DNA of 64,000 bases from Flavobacterium sp. LHD-80. GTDB taxonomy: Bacteria; Bacteroidota; Bacteroidia; Flavobacteriales; Flavobacteriaceae. A program made the position numbers and the translations under genes. Positions 1 through 9,824 of the stretch are shown here, piece after piece; the stretch's first letter is position 1; the number at the start of each line of letters is the position of its first letter. The stretch is taken from assembly GCF_030929605.1 (NCBI RefSeq), contig NZ_JAVFVS010000005.1, positions 310,001 to 374,000 on the forward strand, read 5' to 3'. Under the pieces are notes generated by a model that did no database searches, had not been told where the DNA came from, and worked only from the letters and a program-made list of their open reading frames with translations.

Positions 1-2894
1 ACTGTGCAGTACAAACGAAATCTATCAACTCCTAAATCCTTAATAAATTTTTCAGTAATATTATAGCCAAGAGTAATCGTACGGATTTTAACATAAGAAG
101 CATCAAAGTATCCTAAAGTAGATCCGTATTTTGGATTATCATTGCTTGAAATTCCGCCTGGTCTTGGGTATTTTGCATCTGTGTTATCTGGTGTCCAATA
201 ATCGACTTTTACGTTTCCTCTACGACCACTCAACATATTCAAGTAACCTGTTGAAGAATATAATGTACTAATAAGAACTCCTCCACTTTGAAAAGCACCT
301 ACTACACTAAGATCTAAATTTTTATAAGCAACACGAGTGTTGAAACCTCCAAGGAAATCAGGATTTACATCGATGATTTGTCTATCTGCAGGCCCAATTT
401 GTCTTGTTGGAGAACCATCTGCATTAAATTCTCCGGTATATTTTACTTTAATCATACCCACATTTCCTCCTGGCTCATATTTAGTAAGATTTGCATCTCC
501 TTGTTGCCAAAGTCCAACTTTTTCATAATCAAAGATCACATCGATTGGATGTCCAACAAACCACCAGTTGTTTTCGTCTCTGGTTTGTCCTGAAGAAAGC
601 GCTACTAATTTATTTTTGTTCGAATAAAAGTTAACACCAACATCCCAAGACCATCCATTTGGATTATCGAATATTGCTCCATTAAGCGTTATTTCGTAAC
701 CTTTGTTTTGAGTTTGTCCAATGTTTGCTGTGTAGCTACCCACACCTGCTGTTGGAGGCAAACCAACACTTAAAAGAATATCTTTTGTATCTGTAACATA
801 ATATTCAGCTGTACCTGTTAATCTATTTTTAAAGAATCCAAAATCGATACCATAGTTCATTGTAGTTGAATACTCCCAGCCTAAATCAGGATTAGGAAGC
901 GTCGATACATAATATCCAGTTGCATTTGTTTCGCCAAAATTGTAAGGTCTTGAAGCCAAACTTCCTAAAGTAGAATAAGGAGCAACTGCTTGGTTAGAAG
1001 TTTCTCCGTAACCTGCGCGTAATTTTAATTGCTCCAACCAAGAAACATCTTGCATAAATGATTCATTTTTAACATTCCATCCAACTGATACAGCAGGATA
1101 AGTATGCCATTGATGTCCTTTAGCAAGTCTTGAAGAAGCATCAGATCTTACTGTTGCTGTCAACATGTAACGATTGTCATAAGAATACATTGCACGCCCC
1201 ATGTATGAAACCAATCCGCTTTGCTGGTAATCTTGATTGTCTGGATTTATCGAAATTTCTCCAGCTGCTCTTCCTAAATTGTAAAATTGAAAAGCATCAG
1301 AAGGAATGTCTTTTGCAGAAACCTGTGATTTATTATAAGTAGTTTGTTCTGATGAATACATTGCTACCGCATTCACTTGGTGTTTTCCAAAAGTACGATC
1401 GTACGTAAGCAAGTTTTGGATTGTCCAGTTCGTATTAAGCGTATTTGTTACAGAAGCTGTCGAGACTGTGGTAGGGTTTATACTAAAAACACCTTCTCCT
1501 GTATACTGACCTCCATTTGTACTACGGAAATTACCACCTAAATCTATATGGAATTTTAAACCTTCAACACCCGGAATTTTTACTTCTGCGTATAACGTAT
1601 TGTATGAACTATATGCTTTTGTTTGGTCGATCCATTTGTCACCCAAATTATTGATCGTTTCTCTGGTGTAAACCCAGTTTTCATCTAATGGCATTTTTAC
1701 CGTTCTTTTTAAAGAACCATCCGCATTATACGGATTAGCAATCGAAGTCGTACTTAAAGTATTGTAAAGACTTAAATTCCCTCCATTTGAAATAGAATAA
1801 TTATTATTAGTAGTAAAACCAACTTTAAAATACTGTCCTATTGCCTGATCTACAGCGGCACGCAATGAAATACGACTGTAGTCCTGTCCTGGCACTACTG
1901 CTTCTTCTTTATAATAACTAGTTCCAAAATTATAGTTTCCAGTTTCAGTACCACCAGAAACACCTACATCATGATTGGTTACTAAACCAGCGCCATACAT
2001 TAAATCTTGCCAATCTGTATTTACATTATCAGCTTCGTCTGCACCATTTGAATAAAGTGGAGCAGTTGATCCTGGAAGCGTTGCAATTTTACGTAAAGCC
2101 ACAAATTCAGGTCCGTTCATCATTGGGAATTTAGCAAAAATCGTTTTCAAACCGCTATAAGTGTTGTATGAAAACTTAGCTCTTTGTCCTTTTGTTCCTT
2201 TATTAGTTGATATTAAAATAACCCCATTAGCACCACGAGAACCGTAGATAGCAGTTGCTGAAGCATCTTTCAAAATATCAATACTTTTAATATTATCTGG
2301 ACTGATATCACCAATTGATCCTGCAAACGGAACTCCATCTAATACTACAAGCGGGTTGTTATCTGCTGTCAACGAACGTGTACCTCTAATACGAATTTGC
2401 ATTTCAGCACCCGGTTTAGAAGATGTTTGATTCATTTGCACCCCTGCTAAACGGCCTTGTAAAGCCTGCGTAACGTTAGCCGATGGCACTTCACGAATTA
2501 CATCTCCTTTTATAGAAGAAACAGATCCTGTTACGGCTTCCTTTCGCTGCGTACCGTAACCGATGACCACAACTTCCTGAAGGTTATTTTGGTCTTCTTC
2601 TAAAACTGCATTGATTTTATTTTTTCCTGCAACAGGAATTTCTTTATCCTTTAAACCTAAAAAACTGAATACTAAAACTCCATTTGCAGGAACGTTAGCT
2701 ATAGAATAATTTCCGTCAAAACCCGTAGCAACACTATTTTTAGTGCCTTTAACAGTTACATTAGCTCCTGGAATAGGTCCATTTGCATCAGATACAACTC
2801 CTGTTACTGTAGTCTGAGCCGTGGCACTCACAGAAAACAGAAACATCAGGGATAAAAACCCCAGACATTTTAGGAGCTTTGATTTGCTTTTCAT
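1..2894 (-). CDS. SusC-family TonB-dependent outer-membrane receptor (3' end cut off)
   Basis: Imports oligosaccharides across the outer membrane together with a SusD lipoprotein and TonB energy. About 964 residues lie in the window; the C-terminal strands and any susD gene lie beyond position 1. Translation of the minus strand shows a signal peptide ending SVSATA, then a carboxypeptidase-regulatory-like domain (TVTGVVSDANGPIPGANV), the SusC signature region with QEVVVIGYGTQRK, and a plug with DNPLVVLDGVPF and KDASATAIYGSRGANGV. The start at 2894 (MKSKSKLL) gives a normal signal peptide; an in-frame ATG at 2912 is also possible. Its position beside xylanolytic genes suggests xylo-oligosaccharides as substrate, which is inference. 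A promoter with an overlapping palindrome lies about 120 bp upstream. Confidence 0.95.
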   Translation of the reverse strand, partial: MKSKSKLLKCLGFLSLMFLFSVSATAQTTVTGVVSDANGPIPGANVTVKGTKNSVATGFDGNYSIANVPANGVLVFSFLGLKDKEIPVAGKNKINAVLEEDQNNLQEVVVIGYGTQRKEAVTGSVSSIKGDVIREVPSANVTQALQGRLAGVQMNQTSSKPGAEMQIRIRGTRSLTADNNPLVVLDGVPFAGSIGDISPDNIKSIDILKDASATAIYGSRGANGVILISTNKGTKGQRAKFSYNTYSGLKTIFAKFPMMNGPEFVALRKIATLPGSTAPLYSNGADEADNVNTDWQDLMYGAGLVTNHDVGVSGGTETGNYNFGTSYYKEEAVVPGQDYSRISLRAAVDQAIGQYFKVGFTTNNNYSISNGGNLSLYNTLSTTSIANPYNADGSLKRTVKMPLDENWVYTRETINNLGDKWIDQTKAYSSYNTLYAEVKIPGVEGLKFHIDLGGNFRSTNGGQYTGEGVFSINPTTVSTASVTNTLNTNWTIQNLLTYDRTFGKHQVNAVAMYSSEQTTYNKSQVSAKDIPSDAFQFYNLGRAAGEISINPDNQDYQQSGLVSYMGRAMYSYDNRYMLTATVRSDASSRLAKGHQWHTYPAVSVGWNVKNESFMQDVSWLEQLKLRAGYGETSNQAVAPYSTLGSLASRPYNFGETNATGYYVSTLPNPDLGWEYSTTMNYGIDFGFFKNRLTGTAEYYVTDTKDILLSVGLPPTAGVGSYTANIGQTQNKGYEITLNGAIFDNPNGWSWDVGVNFYSNKNKLVALSSGQTRDENNWWFVGHPIDVIFDYEKVGLWQQGDANLTKYEPGGNVGMIKVKYTGEFNADGSPTRQIGPADRQIIDVNPDFLGGFNTRVAYKNLDLSVVGAFQSGGVLISTLYSSTGYLNMLSGRRGNVKVDYWTPDNTDAKYPRPGGISSNDNPKYGSTLGYFDASYVKIRTITLGYNITEKFIKDLGVDRFRLYCT

Positions 2895-3019
2895 TGTAAA
2901 AAAGTCAGTCATAAAAATTGATTTAGATAATTAATATATGGTTTGAGTTAGTTGAAAAATAAAGACGCAAAATCAGGTGTTTTTATAAAGTCGAAATAAC
3001 CTCTTTTGCATTTCTTTAA

Positions 3020-3059
3020 CAAATATAATTAAAAATCTAAACCACACAACCGGTTGTGT
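3020..3059 (-). promoter_or_regulatory. SusC promoter with overlapping 16-bp palindromic operator
   Basis: On the minus strand a TATATTTG -7 box (3020-3027) lies 19 bp below a TTG (-33 element), the normal Bacteroidota spacing. The -33 element lies inside a perfect palindrome, ACACAACCGGTTGTGT, at 3044-3059. Related sites occur ahead of the transporter gene (14179-14194) and the GH67 gene (22727-22742). The rest of 2913-3465 is AT-rich and, apart from the terminator at 3417-3444, shows no gene. Confidence 0.7.
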
Positions 3060-3416
3060 ATTATTTTTTTATTTATACCAAAAAAAATTACCATATAAAT
3101 TAAAGACTGAATAATTTTAAACCTAAATAATTAGACGATCCACAACAAAACTTCTTTTTTAACAAAACATTCAAGGCTATATTTATTGATTTTCAACAAT
3201 AACTACTAATTCTTTAAAACTCAATAAATTTGCAGATTCACAGCATTTTAACATGAATAAAAGCATTTAAAAATAAGTGTGATTTAAACAATTAAAAAAG
3301 GTCACGCAAAAGCTTCACAATCTCATATCAGGTACTTCTATATGGTGGAAAATAAAGTATTTATTTTGTCCGAAAAAAACCTATTTTAACACAATCGCTT
3401 GCATAAAACAATAAAA

Positions 3417-3444
3417 AAAGCTTCTTTTTATTAAAAGAAGCTTT
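3417..3444 (-). terminator. Rho-independent terminator of the xylose operon
   Basis: AAAGCTTCTTTT and its complement form a strong hairpin followed, on the minus strand, by a T-run. It lies just downstream of the aldose epimerase stop and ends the xylBA-tal-galM transcript before SusC. Confidence 0.85.
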
Positions 3445-3465
3445 AAACTTTAAATAGAAAAATAT

Positions 3466-4440
3466 TTATTTGAAACTGAATGCAAAAATCATTTCATTTA
3501 AATAATTTTCATTCGGCCTTATTATTGAATTTGGAAAGTGCTTATTATTAGGAGCATCAGGAAAATTCTGCGGTTCAAAACAAATGGCTGGAAACTTTTC
3601 ATACTGACTTTCATTTGAAAATGGCAAAACCGGAAATTCCTCAGGAGTATAAACAACCATTGCCGGCTGATTCGAAAAAATATCCATATCTATACCGCTT
3701 TCTGACGAAGACAAAGACGCTTTCAGCTGTTTTTCATTAAACACAAAAGTATCGTCAAAACCTTTGAAATCGCCTCTTTTGATTTTAGCTTTTACATTTC
3801 GATCAAAAGCAGTGCCTTCAGATTTGTTCAATTTCCCTGTCGGAATCAATTGCGAATCAACATCTAAATAAAAATTACTGTTGATTTGCAATTCATGATC
3901 TAAAACAGAACCTTTTCCGTTTAAATTAAAATAAACATGACTGGTCAAATTTACAGGAGTTGCAAGATCAGTTGTTGCTTTATACGTTATTTTCACTTCA
4001 TTTTCTGAAGTCAGCTGAAATAGCGCTTCAACATTTAAATTTCCAGGATAACCTTCTTCAAGATGTTTGCTTTTATATGAAAATACCACAAAATCATCAG
4101 CCACTTCTTTTACGGACCAAAACTTTTTGAAAAAGCCATTTTCTCCTCCGTGAAGATGAACGCCATTTTCATTTTCGATTTTATAAACAACATCATCAAT
4201 CCCAAATTGACCGCCAGAAATTCGGCCGGCATATCTGCCAATACTTGATCCTAAAAAGAGTTTCACATTTGAGTAAGGCGTTTGAAGATAATCCGAAGCA
4301 TTTTTCAAACCTGAAGCAACATCATAGACTTCACCTTTTGCATTTTTAACTTTCAGTCCAATTACTGTTGCACCAAAATTGGAAATTGTCATTTCCAGAG
4401 CGCTGTTATTTTTAATTGTAATTACCTCTAATTTTTCCAT
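3466..4440 (-). CDS. galM: Aldose 1-epimerase (mutarotase)
   Basis: Interconverts the alpha and beta anomers of free aldoses in the cytoplasm, here most likely xylose or glucose made by the neighbouring hydrolases. At 324 residues it is close to the family size. Visible motifs are the HLHGG substrate-loop histidine (about residue 95), TSHVYFNL carrying the conserved general-acid histidine (about 167), and ICFEPQNFPDAPN with the catalytic glutamate near the C-terminus. No signal peptide is present, unlike some secreted Bacteroidota mutarotases. It is the last gene before a clear terminator and follows the transaldolase by 38 bp, so the two are probably co-transcribed. Confidence 0.93.
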   Translation of the reverse strand: MEKLEVITIKNNSALEMTISNFGATVIGLKVKNAKGEVYDVASGLKNASDYLQTPYSNVKLFLGSSIGRYAGRISGGQFGIDDVVYKIENENGVHLHGGENGFFKKFWSVKEVADDFVVFSYKSKHLEEGYPGNLNVEALFQLTSENEVKITYKATTDLATPVNLTSHVYFNLNGKGSVLDHELQINSNFYLDVDSQLIPTGKLNKSEGTAFDRNVKAKIKRGDFKGFDDTFVFNEKQLKASLSSSESGIDMDIFSNQPAMVVYTPEEFPVLPFSNESQYEKFPAICFEPQNFPDAPNNKHFPNSIIRPNENYLNEMIFAFSFK

Positions 4441-4478
4441 TTTGATGCAGTTAAAAACTTTTTTTCTTTCAGAAAAAA

Positions 4479-5135
4479 TTACAAATTCATTTTTTTAGCA
4501 TCTTCTATAAATTGGTTCAAACCAATATCCGTCAAAGGATGTTTCAACAAACCTTTAATCGCAGATAACGGACCTGTCATAACATCAGAACCGATTTTAG
4601 CACAATTGATTACGTGCATAGTATGTCGAACAGAAGCCGAAAGAATTTGAGTATTGAAAGCATAATTATCATAAATTTCTCTTATTTCAGCAATAAGATG
4701 CATTCCGTCAGTCGAAACATCATCTAATCTTCCTAAAAACGGAGAAACATAAGTTGCGCCAGCTTTTGCTGCAAGAAGCGCCTGACCAGCCGAAAAAACT
4801 AAAGTAACATTCGTTCTAATTCCTTTATCCGAAAAATATTTGCAAGCTTTGATTCCGTCAGCAATCATAGGCAATTTTACCACAATCTGCGGATGCAAAG
4901 CTGCAAGCTCCTCACCTTCTCTGATCATTCCGTCATAATCTGTCGAAATTACTTCTGCCGAAACATCTCCATCTACAATAGTGCAGATATCTAGATAATG
5001 TTTTAAAATATTGGCTTTTCCGGTAATTCCTTCTTTTGCCATTAGCGACGGATTTGTTGTTACGCCATCTAAAACACCTAATGCTTGTGCTTCTTTTATA
5101 TCATTTAGATTTGCAGTGTCTATAAAAAATTTCAT
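4479..5135 (-). CDS. tal: Transaldolase / fructose-6-phosphate aldolase-like (TalC type)
   Basis: A small, 218-residue transaldolase of the TalC/FSA type, acting in the non-oxidative pentose phosphate pathway that drains xylulose 5-phosphate. The N-terminus [25 protein letters not shown], the Schiff-base lysine in VVKLPM (about residue 86) and [29 protein letters not shown] are all family hallmarks. Family members may be true transaldolases or fructose-6-phosphate aldolases; the xylose operon context favours transaldolase activity. It is separated from xylA by a 355-bp gap holding two stem-loops, so its expression may be uncoupled from xylA. Confidence 0.93.
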   Translation of the reverse strand: MKFFIDTANLNDIKEAQALGVLDGVTTNPSLMAKEGITGKANILKHYLDICTIVDGDVSAEVISTDYDGMIREGEELAALHPQIVVKLPMIADGIKACKYFSDKGIRTNVTLVFSAGQALLAAKAGATYVSPFLGRLDDVSTDGMHLIAEIREIYDNYAFNTQILSASVRHTMHVINCAKIGSDVMTGPLSAIKGLLKHPLTDIGLNQFIEDAKKMNL

Positions 5136-5300
5136 TGGTTTTTGGTTTTTATGTTAATAGAGTTCAAGACATCTCCAATTCATACGGTGATGAATCTTCG
5201 ATGGAAATTAAAATGCGTTATGTTTAATTTGAATTGCAAAAAGTAAAAGAAATTACTTAGAAGAAAGCAGAAAAAATCCTGCTTGAATACGAAATTAATG

Positions 5301-5391
5301 ATATGACCGTCGGTGCTTCAATCAGCCAACGGTCATATTTACTAATTAATTTACTCTGGCGCATCAACTAACCTTCAAATATGCACCAGAG
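5301..5391. repeat. Two consecutive stem-loops in the xylA-tal gap
   Basis: Arms 5301-5313/5326-5338 (ATATGACCGT-type, 12 of 13 paired) and 5354-5364/5381-5391 (CTCTGGYGCAT, 10 of 11 paired) form two hairpins. Neither has a good T-run. They could be an mRNA processing or attenuation signal between xylA and tal. The rest of the 5136-5490 gap shows no gene. Confidence 0.55.
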
Positions 5392-5490
5392 AAGAAAAAC
5401 TACAAAAAACAATCTTCATTCCGATTTTATCACCTCACCTAAAACCGAAAATTATTTTATGCAAAGCCGTATTTACAGCCTGTTAATCAA

Positions 5491-6816
5491 TTAAATATAT
5501 TGATTGATAATATTTTCAAACAATTCTTGTTTACCGCTTTGAAGATTTAATTCTCCATTTTCATGAGCGATAGTATAAAGATCTTTTAGGTTTAATTTTC
5601 CTTCAGCAAAATCTTTTCCTTTTCCAGAATCAAATGAGCTGTATCTTTCTGCTCTTAATTTTTCATAAGGGGAAGAAGTGATAATTTTATCTGCAGTCAA
5701 TAAAGCTCTTGCAAATGTATCAGCTCCACCAATGTGTGCTAAGAAAACATCTTCTAAATCTGTAGAGTTTCTTCTGATTTTAGCGTCAAAGTTAACTCCA
5801 CCACCTTGCAATCCGCCAGCTTTTAAGAAAACCAACATTGCTTCAGTAGTTTCTTGAATATTATTTGGGAATTGGTCTGTATCCCAACCATTTTGATAAT
5901 CACCTCTGTTAGCATCGATACTTCCTAACATTCCCGCTTTTGCAGCAACTTCTAATTCGTGTTGGAAAGTATGTTGTGCCAATGTAGCGTGGTTTACTTC
6001 AATATTGATTTTGAAATCTTTATCTAAACCGTATTCTTTTAAGAATCCAATTGCTGTAGCCGAGTCAAAATCGTATTGGTGTTTTGATGGTTCCATTGGT
6101 TTTGGCTCTATAAAGAAAGTTCCTTTAAAACCTTGTGCTCTTGCATAATCTCTAGACATTGTTAAAAATTGTGCCATGTGGTCTAATTCTCTTCCCATAT
6201 CTGTGTTTAGCAAAGACATATAACCTTCTCTACCTCCCCAGAATACATAGTTTTCTCCACCTAAAGCGATTGTTGCGTCTAAAGCTAATTTTACTTGTCC
6301 TCCAGCTCTTGCTACTACATTGAAATCTGGATTTGTAGCCGCACCGTTCATGAATCTTGGGTTTGAGAAACAGTTTGAAGTCCCCCAAAGCAATTTAATT
6401 CCAGACTCTGCTTTTTTGCCTTTTAAATATTCTGTAATAAAAGCCAAACGTTTTTCTGATTCTGCGAAAGTTGCCCCTTCAGCAATCAAATCGTAATCAT
6501 GAAAACAGAAATAATCAAATCCCATTTTGCTGATAAATTCAAAAGCAGCATCTGCTTTATCTTTTGCCGCTTGATACGGATCTGAAGACTGATCCCAAGC
6601 AAAATTTTGCGTTCCTGGTCCGAATGGATCACTTCCTTGTCCGCAGAAAGTATGCCAGTAAGCGATAGCAAATCTAAAATGCTCACGCATTGTTTTTCCA
6701 GCTACAACTTGGTCTGGATTGTAATATTTAAATGCCAACGGATTGTCTGATTCCTTTCCTTCAAATTTAATTTGGCCAATACCTTTGTAGTATTCTTTAT
6801 CTCCTAAAACTATCAT
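5491..6816 (-). CDS. xylA: Xylose isomerase
   Basis: Converts D-xylose to D-xylulose in the cytoplasm using two divalent metal ions. Its 441 residues match the class II family. All key motifs are visible: FCFHDYDL with the catalytic histidine (about residue 101), [25 protein letters not shown], the metal-ligand region [19 protein letters not shown], and [19 protein letters not shown]. The start ATG at 6816 follows the xylulokinase stop by only 9 bp, so it lies in one operon with the regulator and xylB. Confidence 0.98.
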   Translation of the reverse strand: MIVLGDKEYYKGIGQIKFEGKESDNPLAFKYYNPDQVVAGKTMREHFRFAIAYWHTFCGQGSDPFGPGTQNFAWDQSSDPYQAAKDKADAAFEFISKMGFDYFCFHDYDLIAEGATFAESEKRLAFITEYLKGKKAESGIKLLWGTSNCFSNPRFMNGAATNPDFNVVARAGGQVKLALDATIALGGENYVFWGGREGYMSLLNTDMGRELDHMAQFLTMSRDYARAQGFKGTFFIEPKPMEPSKHQYDFDSATAIGFLKEYGLDKDFKINIEVNHATLAQHTFQHELEVAAKAGMLGSIDANRGDYQNGWDTDQFPNNIQETTEAMLVFLKAGGLQGGGVNFDAKIRRNSTDLEDVFLAHIGGADTFARALLTADKIITSSPYEKLRAERYSSFDSGKGKDFAEGKLNLKDLYTIAHENGELNLQSGKQELFENIINQYI

Positions 6817-6825
6817 TTTATCTTT

Positions 6826-8307
6826 TTATTTAGTTGTTAATATTAATTCTAATTCTTGTTTCCATTTTTTATAAGCCGTTTCGTATGGGGTTGCGTTATG
6901 AAGCGGTAAAAACGTCATTACGTGATCGTTGTCACTCACATTTGCTCCAAATTTGCTGTAATCACCGTCTTTTAAGCCAACCGCTCTCGCCGCGCCAACC
7001 GCTCCCGTTGTATTGTAAATTTCAATTTCGTGACCAATTAAAGTCGCAACCGTATTTGAGAAAATCTCTGAGCGGAAAAGATTATCATTTCCGGCTCTTA
7101 TGACATTAACCGTCGCATTATCATCTTTTAAACATTCCATTCCGTACACAAACGAAAAAGCAATTCCTTCTAAAGAAGCTCGGAACAAATGCGCGCTATT
7201 ATGAATATTTAAGTTGAGGTTTAAAAAATGAGTTCCAATGTTTTTATTGTTGAACATACGCTCTGCGCCATTCCCAAACGGAATAACCACAACGCCTTCC
7301 GAACCCACTTCAATATTCGAAGCTTTTTCATTCATTGCCTCATAACTTTCGTTGCCCATATTATTTCGAAGCCATCTGTACTGAATTCCCGCTCCGTTAA
7401 TATTTAAAAGTTTACCAACTCTTGGCGTTTCTAATTCGTAGTTTACATGAACAAAATTGTTTACTCTTGTGCTTTTTCCAGAAGACATTTCGCTTACTGC
7501 ATAAAAAACGCCCGAAGTTCCGCCTGTAGCTGCCACTTCTCCCGGATTCAAAACATTTAACGACAAAGCATTGTTTGGTTGATCTCCCGCTCTGTAAACA
7601 ATCGGGATTCCTGCCGGAAGTCCTGATTCTACAGAAGCTTTTTCAGTAACAACGCCCTGATTTGTAAAATTTTCTACAATTTTTGGTGTTAATGATTGAT
7701 CAATTCCGTAGTAATCTAAAAGCCAGTCGGCTACTTTATTTTCTTTATAATCCCAAAGCATTCCTTCAGACAAACCATTTTTAGTTGTCGTTACTTCGCC
7801 TGTCAATTTCAAAGCGATGTAATCACCGGGAAGCATGTATTTTGAGATTTTTTTATAAACTTCAGGTTCATTTTCTTTAACCCATTTTAGTTTCGAAGCC
7901 GTGAAATTCCCTGGCGAATTCAATAAATGCTCCATACATTTTTGTTCTCCAATTTCGGCGAAAGCCTTATTTCCAATTTCAACCGCACGACTGTCACACC
8001 AGATAATCGAATTTCGAAGCGCATTTCCTGCTGCATCCACAATCACCAATCCGTGCATTTGATACGAAATTCCAATTCCCTGAATTTTTGATGCATCAAT
8101 ATTTGCTTCGCGAATCGCTCTTTTGGTCGCTGTGCAAATGTGTTGCCACCAAATTTCAGGATCTTGTTCCGCCCAATCTGGGTGAATCGAAAGAATTTCC
8201 ATTTCGTTCTGAGGCTCGTTCAAAACGATTACTTTTTTACCCGTTTCTGCTTCTACCAAGGCTGCCTTGACAGAAGAACTTCCAATATCATATCCAATAT
8301 AATACAT
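6826..8307 (-). CDS. xylB: Xylulokinase (FGGY family)
   Basis: Phosphorylates D-xylulose with ATP to D-xylulose 5-phosphate. It is an FGGY carbohydrate kinase of 493 residues with the N-terminal ATPase motif YYIGYDIGSSSVKAAL, ISYQMHGLV, WCDSRA, the TGGTSGVFYAV phosphate loop and a C-terminal IRAGNDNLFRSEIF region. The open frame extends upstream to a GTG at 8352, but that would overlap the regulator gene and add a non-homologous leader. The ATG at 8307 lies two bases after the regulator stop, which implies translational coupling, and gives the normal family N-terminus. Confidence 0.97.
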   Translation of the reverse strand: MYYIGYDIGSSSVKAALVEAETGKKVIVLNEPQNEMEILSIHPDWAEQDPEIWWQHICTATKRAIREANIDASKIQGIGISYQMHGLVIVDAAGNALRNSIIWCDSRAVEIGNKAFAEIGEQKCMEHLLNSPGNFTASKLKWVKENEPEVYKKISKYMLPGDYIALKLTGEVTTTKNGLSEGMLWDYKENKVADWLLDYYGIDQSLTPKIVENFTNQGVVTEKASVESGLPAGIPIVYRAGDQPNNALSLNVLNPGEVAATGGTSGVFYAVSEMSSGKSTRVNNFVHVNYELETPRVGKLLNINGAGIQYRWLRNNMGNESYEAMNEKASNIEVGSEGVVVIPFGNGAERMFNNKNIGTHFLNLNLNIHNSAHLFRASLEGIAFSFVYGMECLKDDNATVNVIRAGNDNLFRSEIFSNTVATLIGHEIEIYNTTGAVGAARAVGLKDGDYSKFGANVSDNDHVMTFLPLHNATPYETAYKKWKQELELILTTK

Positions 8308-8309
8308 AC

Positions 8310-9320
8310 TTACAATGATTCTCTTATTATTAATTTGGTCGGCACATAACACTTCGTTTCTTCGTCGTGCGTAATAAATGCCGCCGCTTTGGTTCCTATT
8401 TCTTTAAAATCAGTTGATACAACCGAAATTCCTTTGTATATAAATTTCTTCATTGGCGTTTCGTTATACGACAAAAATCCAACGTCTTTTCCAGGCTCAA
8501 AATCTTTCTCTTTGCACTGCTCTAAAAAGTGTCCCAAAATTCTGTCGCTCACACTGATATAAGCAATTCCTTTTTCGATATTGAACTTTTTCGGATCTGT
8601 AATAATTTCATATTCAAAATTAAAATCGGCACAGAATTTCTTAAAAAATGCAACCGTTTCATACGGATGATTCGTAAAATCCGGATAAACAAATTCTATT
8701 TTTTTATACTTTTTAAACAAATCAACGGCTTCAATTAAGGCGTCATAAAACGCTTTTCCAAAATCCTGAAAAACGTAATTATTCGTTTTATCAGCCTGAA
8801 TATTCCAGTCAATCAAAAGCAGTTTATCGCCTGAAATTGCTGACAAAGTCGGAGCAATATCATTGTTGTCAAAATTCATCACCACATACTTATAATACTT
8901 CCCAATTCCGTTGTTGATGATCGTTTTAAAAACATCAATATTATAATGATGAAACTGCACATCAATAATCACATTATCAGGCAAATTATTCACAACCGAA
9001 TGATATAAAACCTCTTTATAAGCCTTAAAAGTGTCTAAAACCAAAAGCACTTTTCTCGTTTCTCCGGCCACATAATATCCTTTATTCGGCACCGAATCAA
9101 TCACATTTTGATCCTTCAAAATGCTGTACGCTTTAAAAACCGTATCTCTCGACAGCTGATTATTTTTGCAAATCGCATTTACAGATGGCAACAAATCGCC
9201 TTTCTGCAAAATATTCTCCGCAATCGCATTATTAATTCCATTTACCAACTGCTGGTATTTCGGAATATCACTATCATGATTTATCGTAAATACAAATTTT
9301 TCTTGTTCTTCGTTTAGCAT
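8310..9320 (-). CDS. GntR-type transcriptional regulator with sugar-binding C-terminal domain
   Basis: A 336-residue repressor-like protein. Residues about 15-90 form a GntR winged helix (IPKYQQLVNGINNAIAEN, LPSVNAICKNNQLSRDTVFKAY, VPNKGYYV). The remainder resembles a LacI/periplasmic-binding-protein sensor domain, an arrangement known from AraR-like regulators. It is the first gene of the regulator-xylB-xylA transcript, so it probably senses xylose or an oligosaccharide and controls this operon. Whether it also reads the CAAnCGGTTG palindromes elsewhere in the locus is unknown. Its own start codon lies in an inverted repeat that could be an autoregulatory operator. Confidence 0.9.
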   Translation of the reverse strand: MLNEEQEKFVFTINHDSDIPKYQQLVNGINNAIAENILQKGDLLPSVNAICKNNQLSRDTVFKAYSILKDQNVIDSVPNKGYYVAGETRKVLLVLDTFKAYKEVLYHSVVNNLPDNVIIDVQFHHYNIDVFKTIINNGIGKYYKYVVMNFDNNDIAPTLSAISGDKLLLIDWNIQADKTNNYVFQDFGKAFYDALIEAVDLFKKYKKIEFVYPDFTNHPYETVAFFKKFCADFNFEYEIITDPKKFNIEKGIAYISVSDRILGHFLEQCKEKDFEPGKDVGFLSYNETPMKKFIYKGISVVSTDFKEIGTKAAAFITHDEETKCYVPTKLIIRESL

Positions 9321-9348
9321 ACTGTTCCGTTCTGTTCTGGTATGCTAA
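9314..9348. promoter_or_regulatory. Inverted repeat over the regulator start codon (putative autoregulatory operator)
   Basis: TTAGCATAC (9314-9322) and GTATGCTAA (9340-9348) are perfect 9-bp arms with 17 bp between them. The ATG of the GntR-type gene (9318-9320) lies in the left arm. The spacer, read on the minus strand, has GAAC three times at 5-bp steps. The site could be a DNA operator or an mRNA hairpin hiding the start codon. Confidence 0.5.
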
Positions 9349-9432
9349 TTTAGATAAATTTCTTTTATAAAAAATTCTTTTAACTATAAAAATTGTTATT
9401 TTTTTTTTTAATGTATTTAATTGAAATAATTT

Positions 9433-9520
9433 GGGCGTGTCCCTCCGGGTCGGGCTATTCGTTTCAAGTCCTCGCACTTCCTTCGTCAGGCTCCGGGCTT
9501 TCCACTGCTATCCCTCACGC
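9433..9520. repeat. Dispersed intergenic repeat (GGGCG...CTATCCCT type), copy 1
   Basis: Starts GGGCGTGTCCCTCCGGGTCG and ends CTGCTATCCCTCACGC. A diverged copy lies at 59637-59722, with the same ends and a different middle. It is clearly richer in G+C than its surroundings. The gap 9321-9824 otherwise holds the 9590 GCAAAGG-type repeats and the inverted-repeat element at 9669-9796, with no gene. Confidence 0.7.
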
Positions 9521-9668
9521 AAAACGGTTTCATAAGATGTGACAGAACATTAATTTTTCATAAGTTGTTGTACATAATTTAACCACAAAGTCCGCAAAGG
9601 TTTACGCAAGGTTCGCAAAGGATTTATCCAAAATAATTTCTAATCTCTCCATAGCCCTGGAAGAGCGT

Positions 9669-9796
9669 AATATTTATAGAAAATTCAAATCCACACAGAT
9701 TAAAAGCTCCAGCGGAGCGACACATTTATCGTTAACAATATATCTCCCCGCTAGGGCTTTTCTAACTTAAACGTTCAAGAATTTTCTATAAATATT
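9669..9796. repeat. MITE-like element with perfect 18-bp terminal inverted repeats
   Basis: Arms AATATTTATAGAAAATTC (9669-9686) and its exact complement (9779-9796) enclose about 92 bp. The interior contains a short GCTCC-AGC-GGAGC hairpin. No coding capacity is present. It lies between the lipoprotein GH43 gene (stop at 9825) and the regulator region. Confidence 0.65.
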
Positions 9797-9824
9797 CCGT
9801 CCCTCTGGGACTTCTGAAAAACTA

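Noticed and set aside
1-2894. Adjacent SusD gene
   Set aside because: The SusC gene runs off the window and no SusD-like frame is found on its other side; it may lie beyond position 1.
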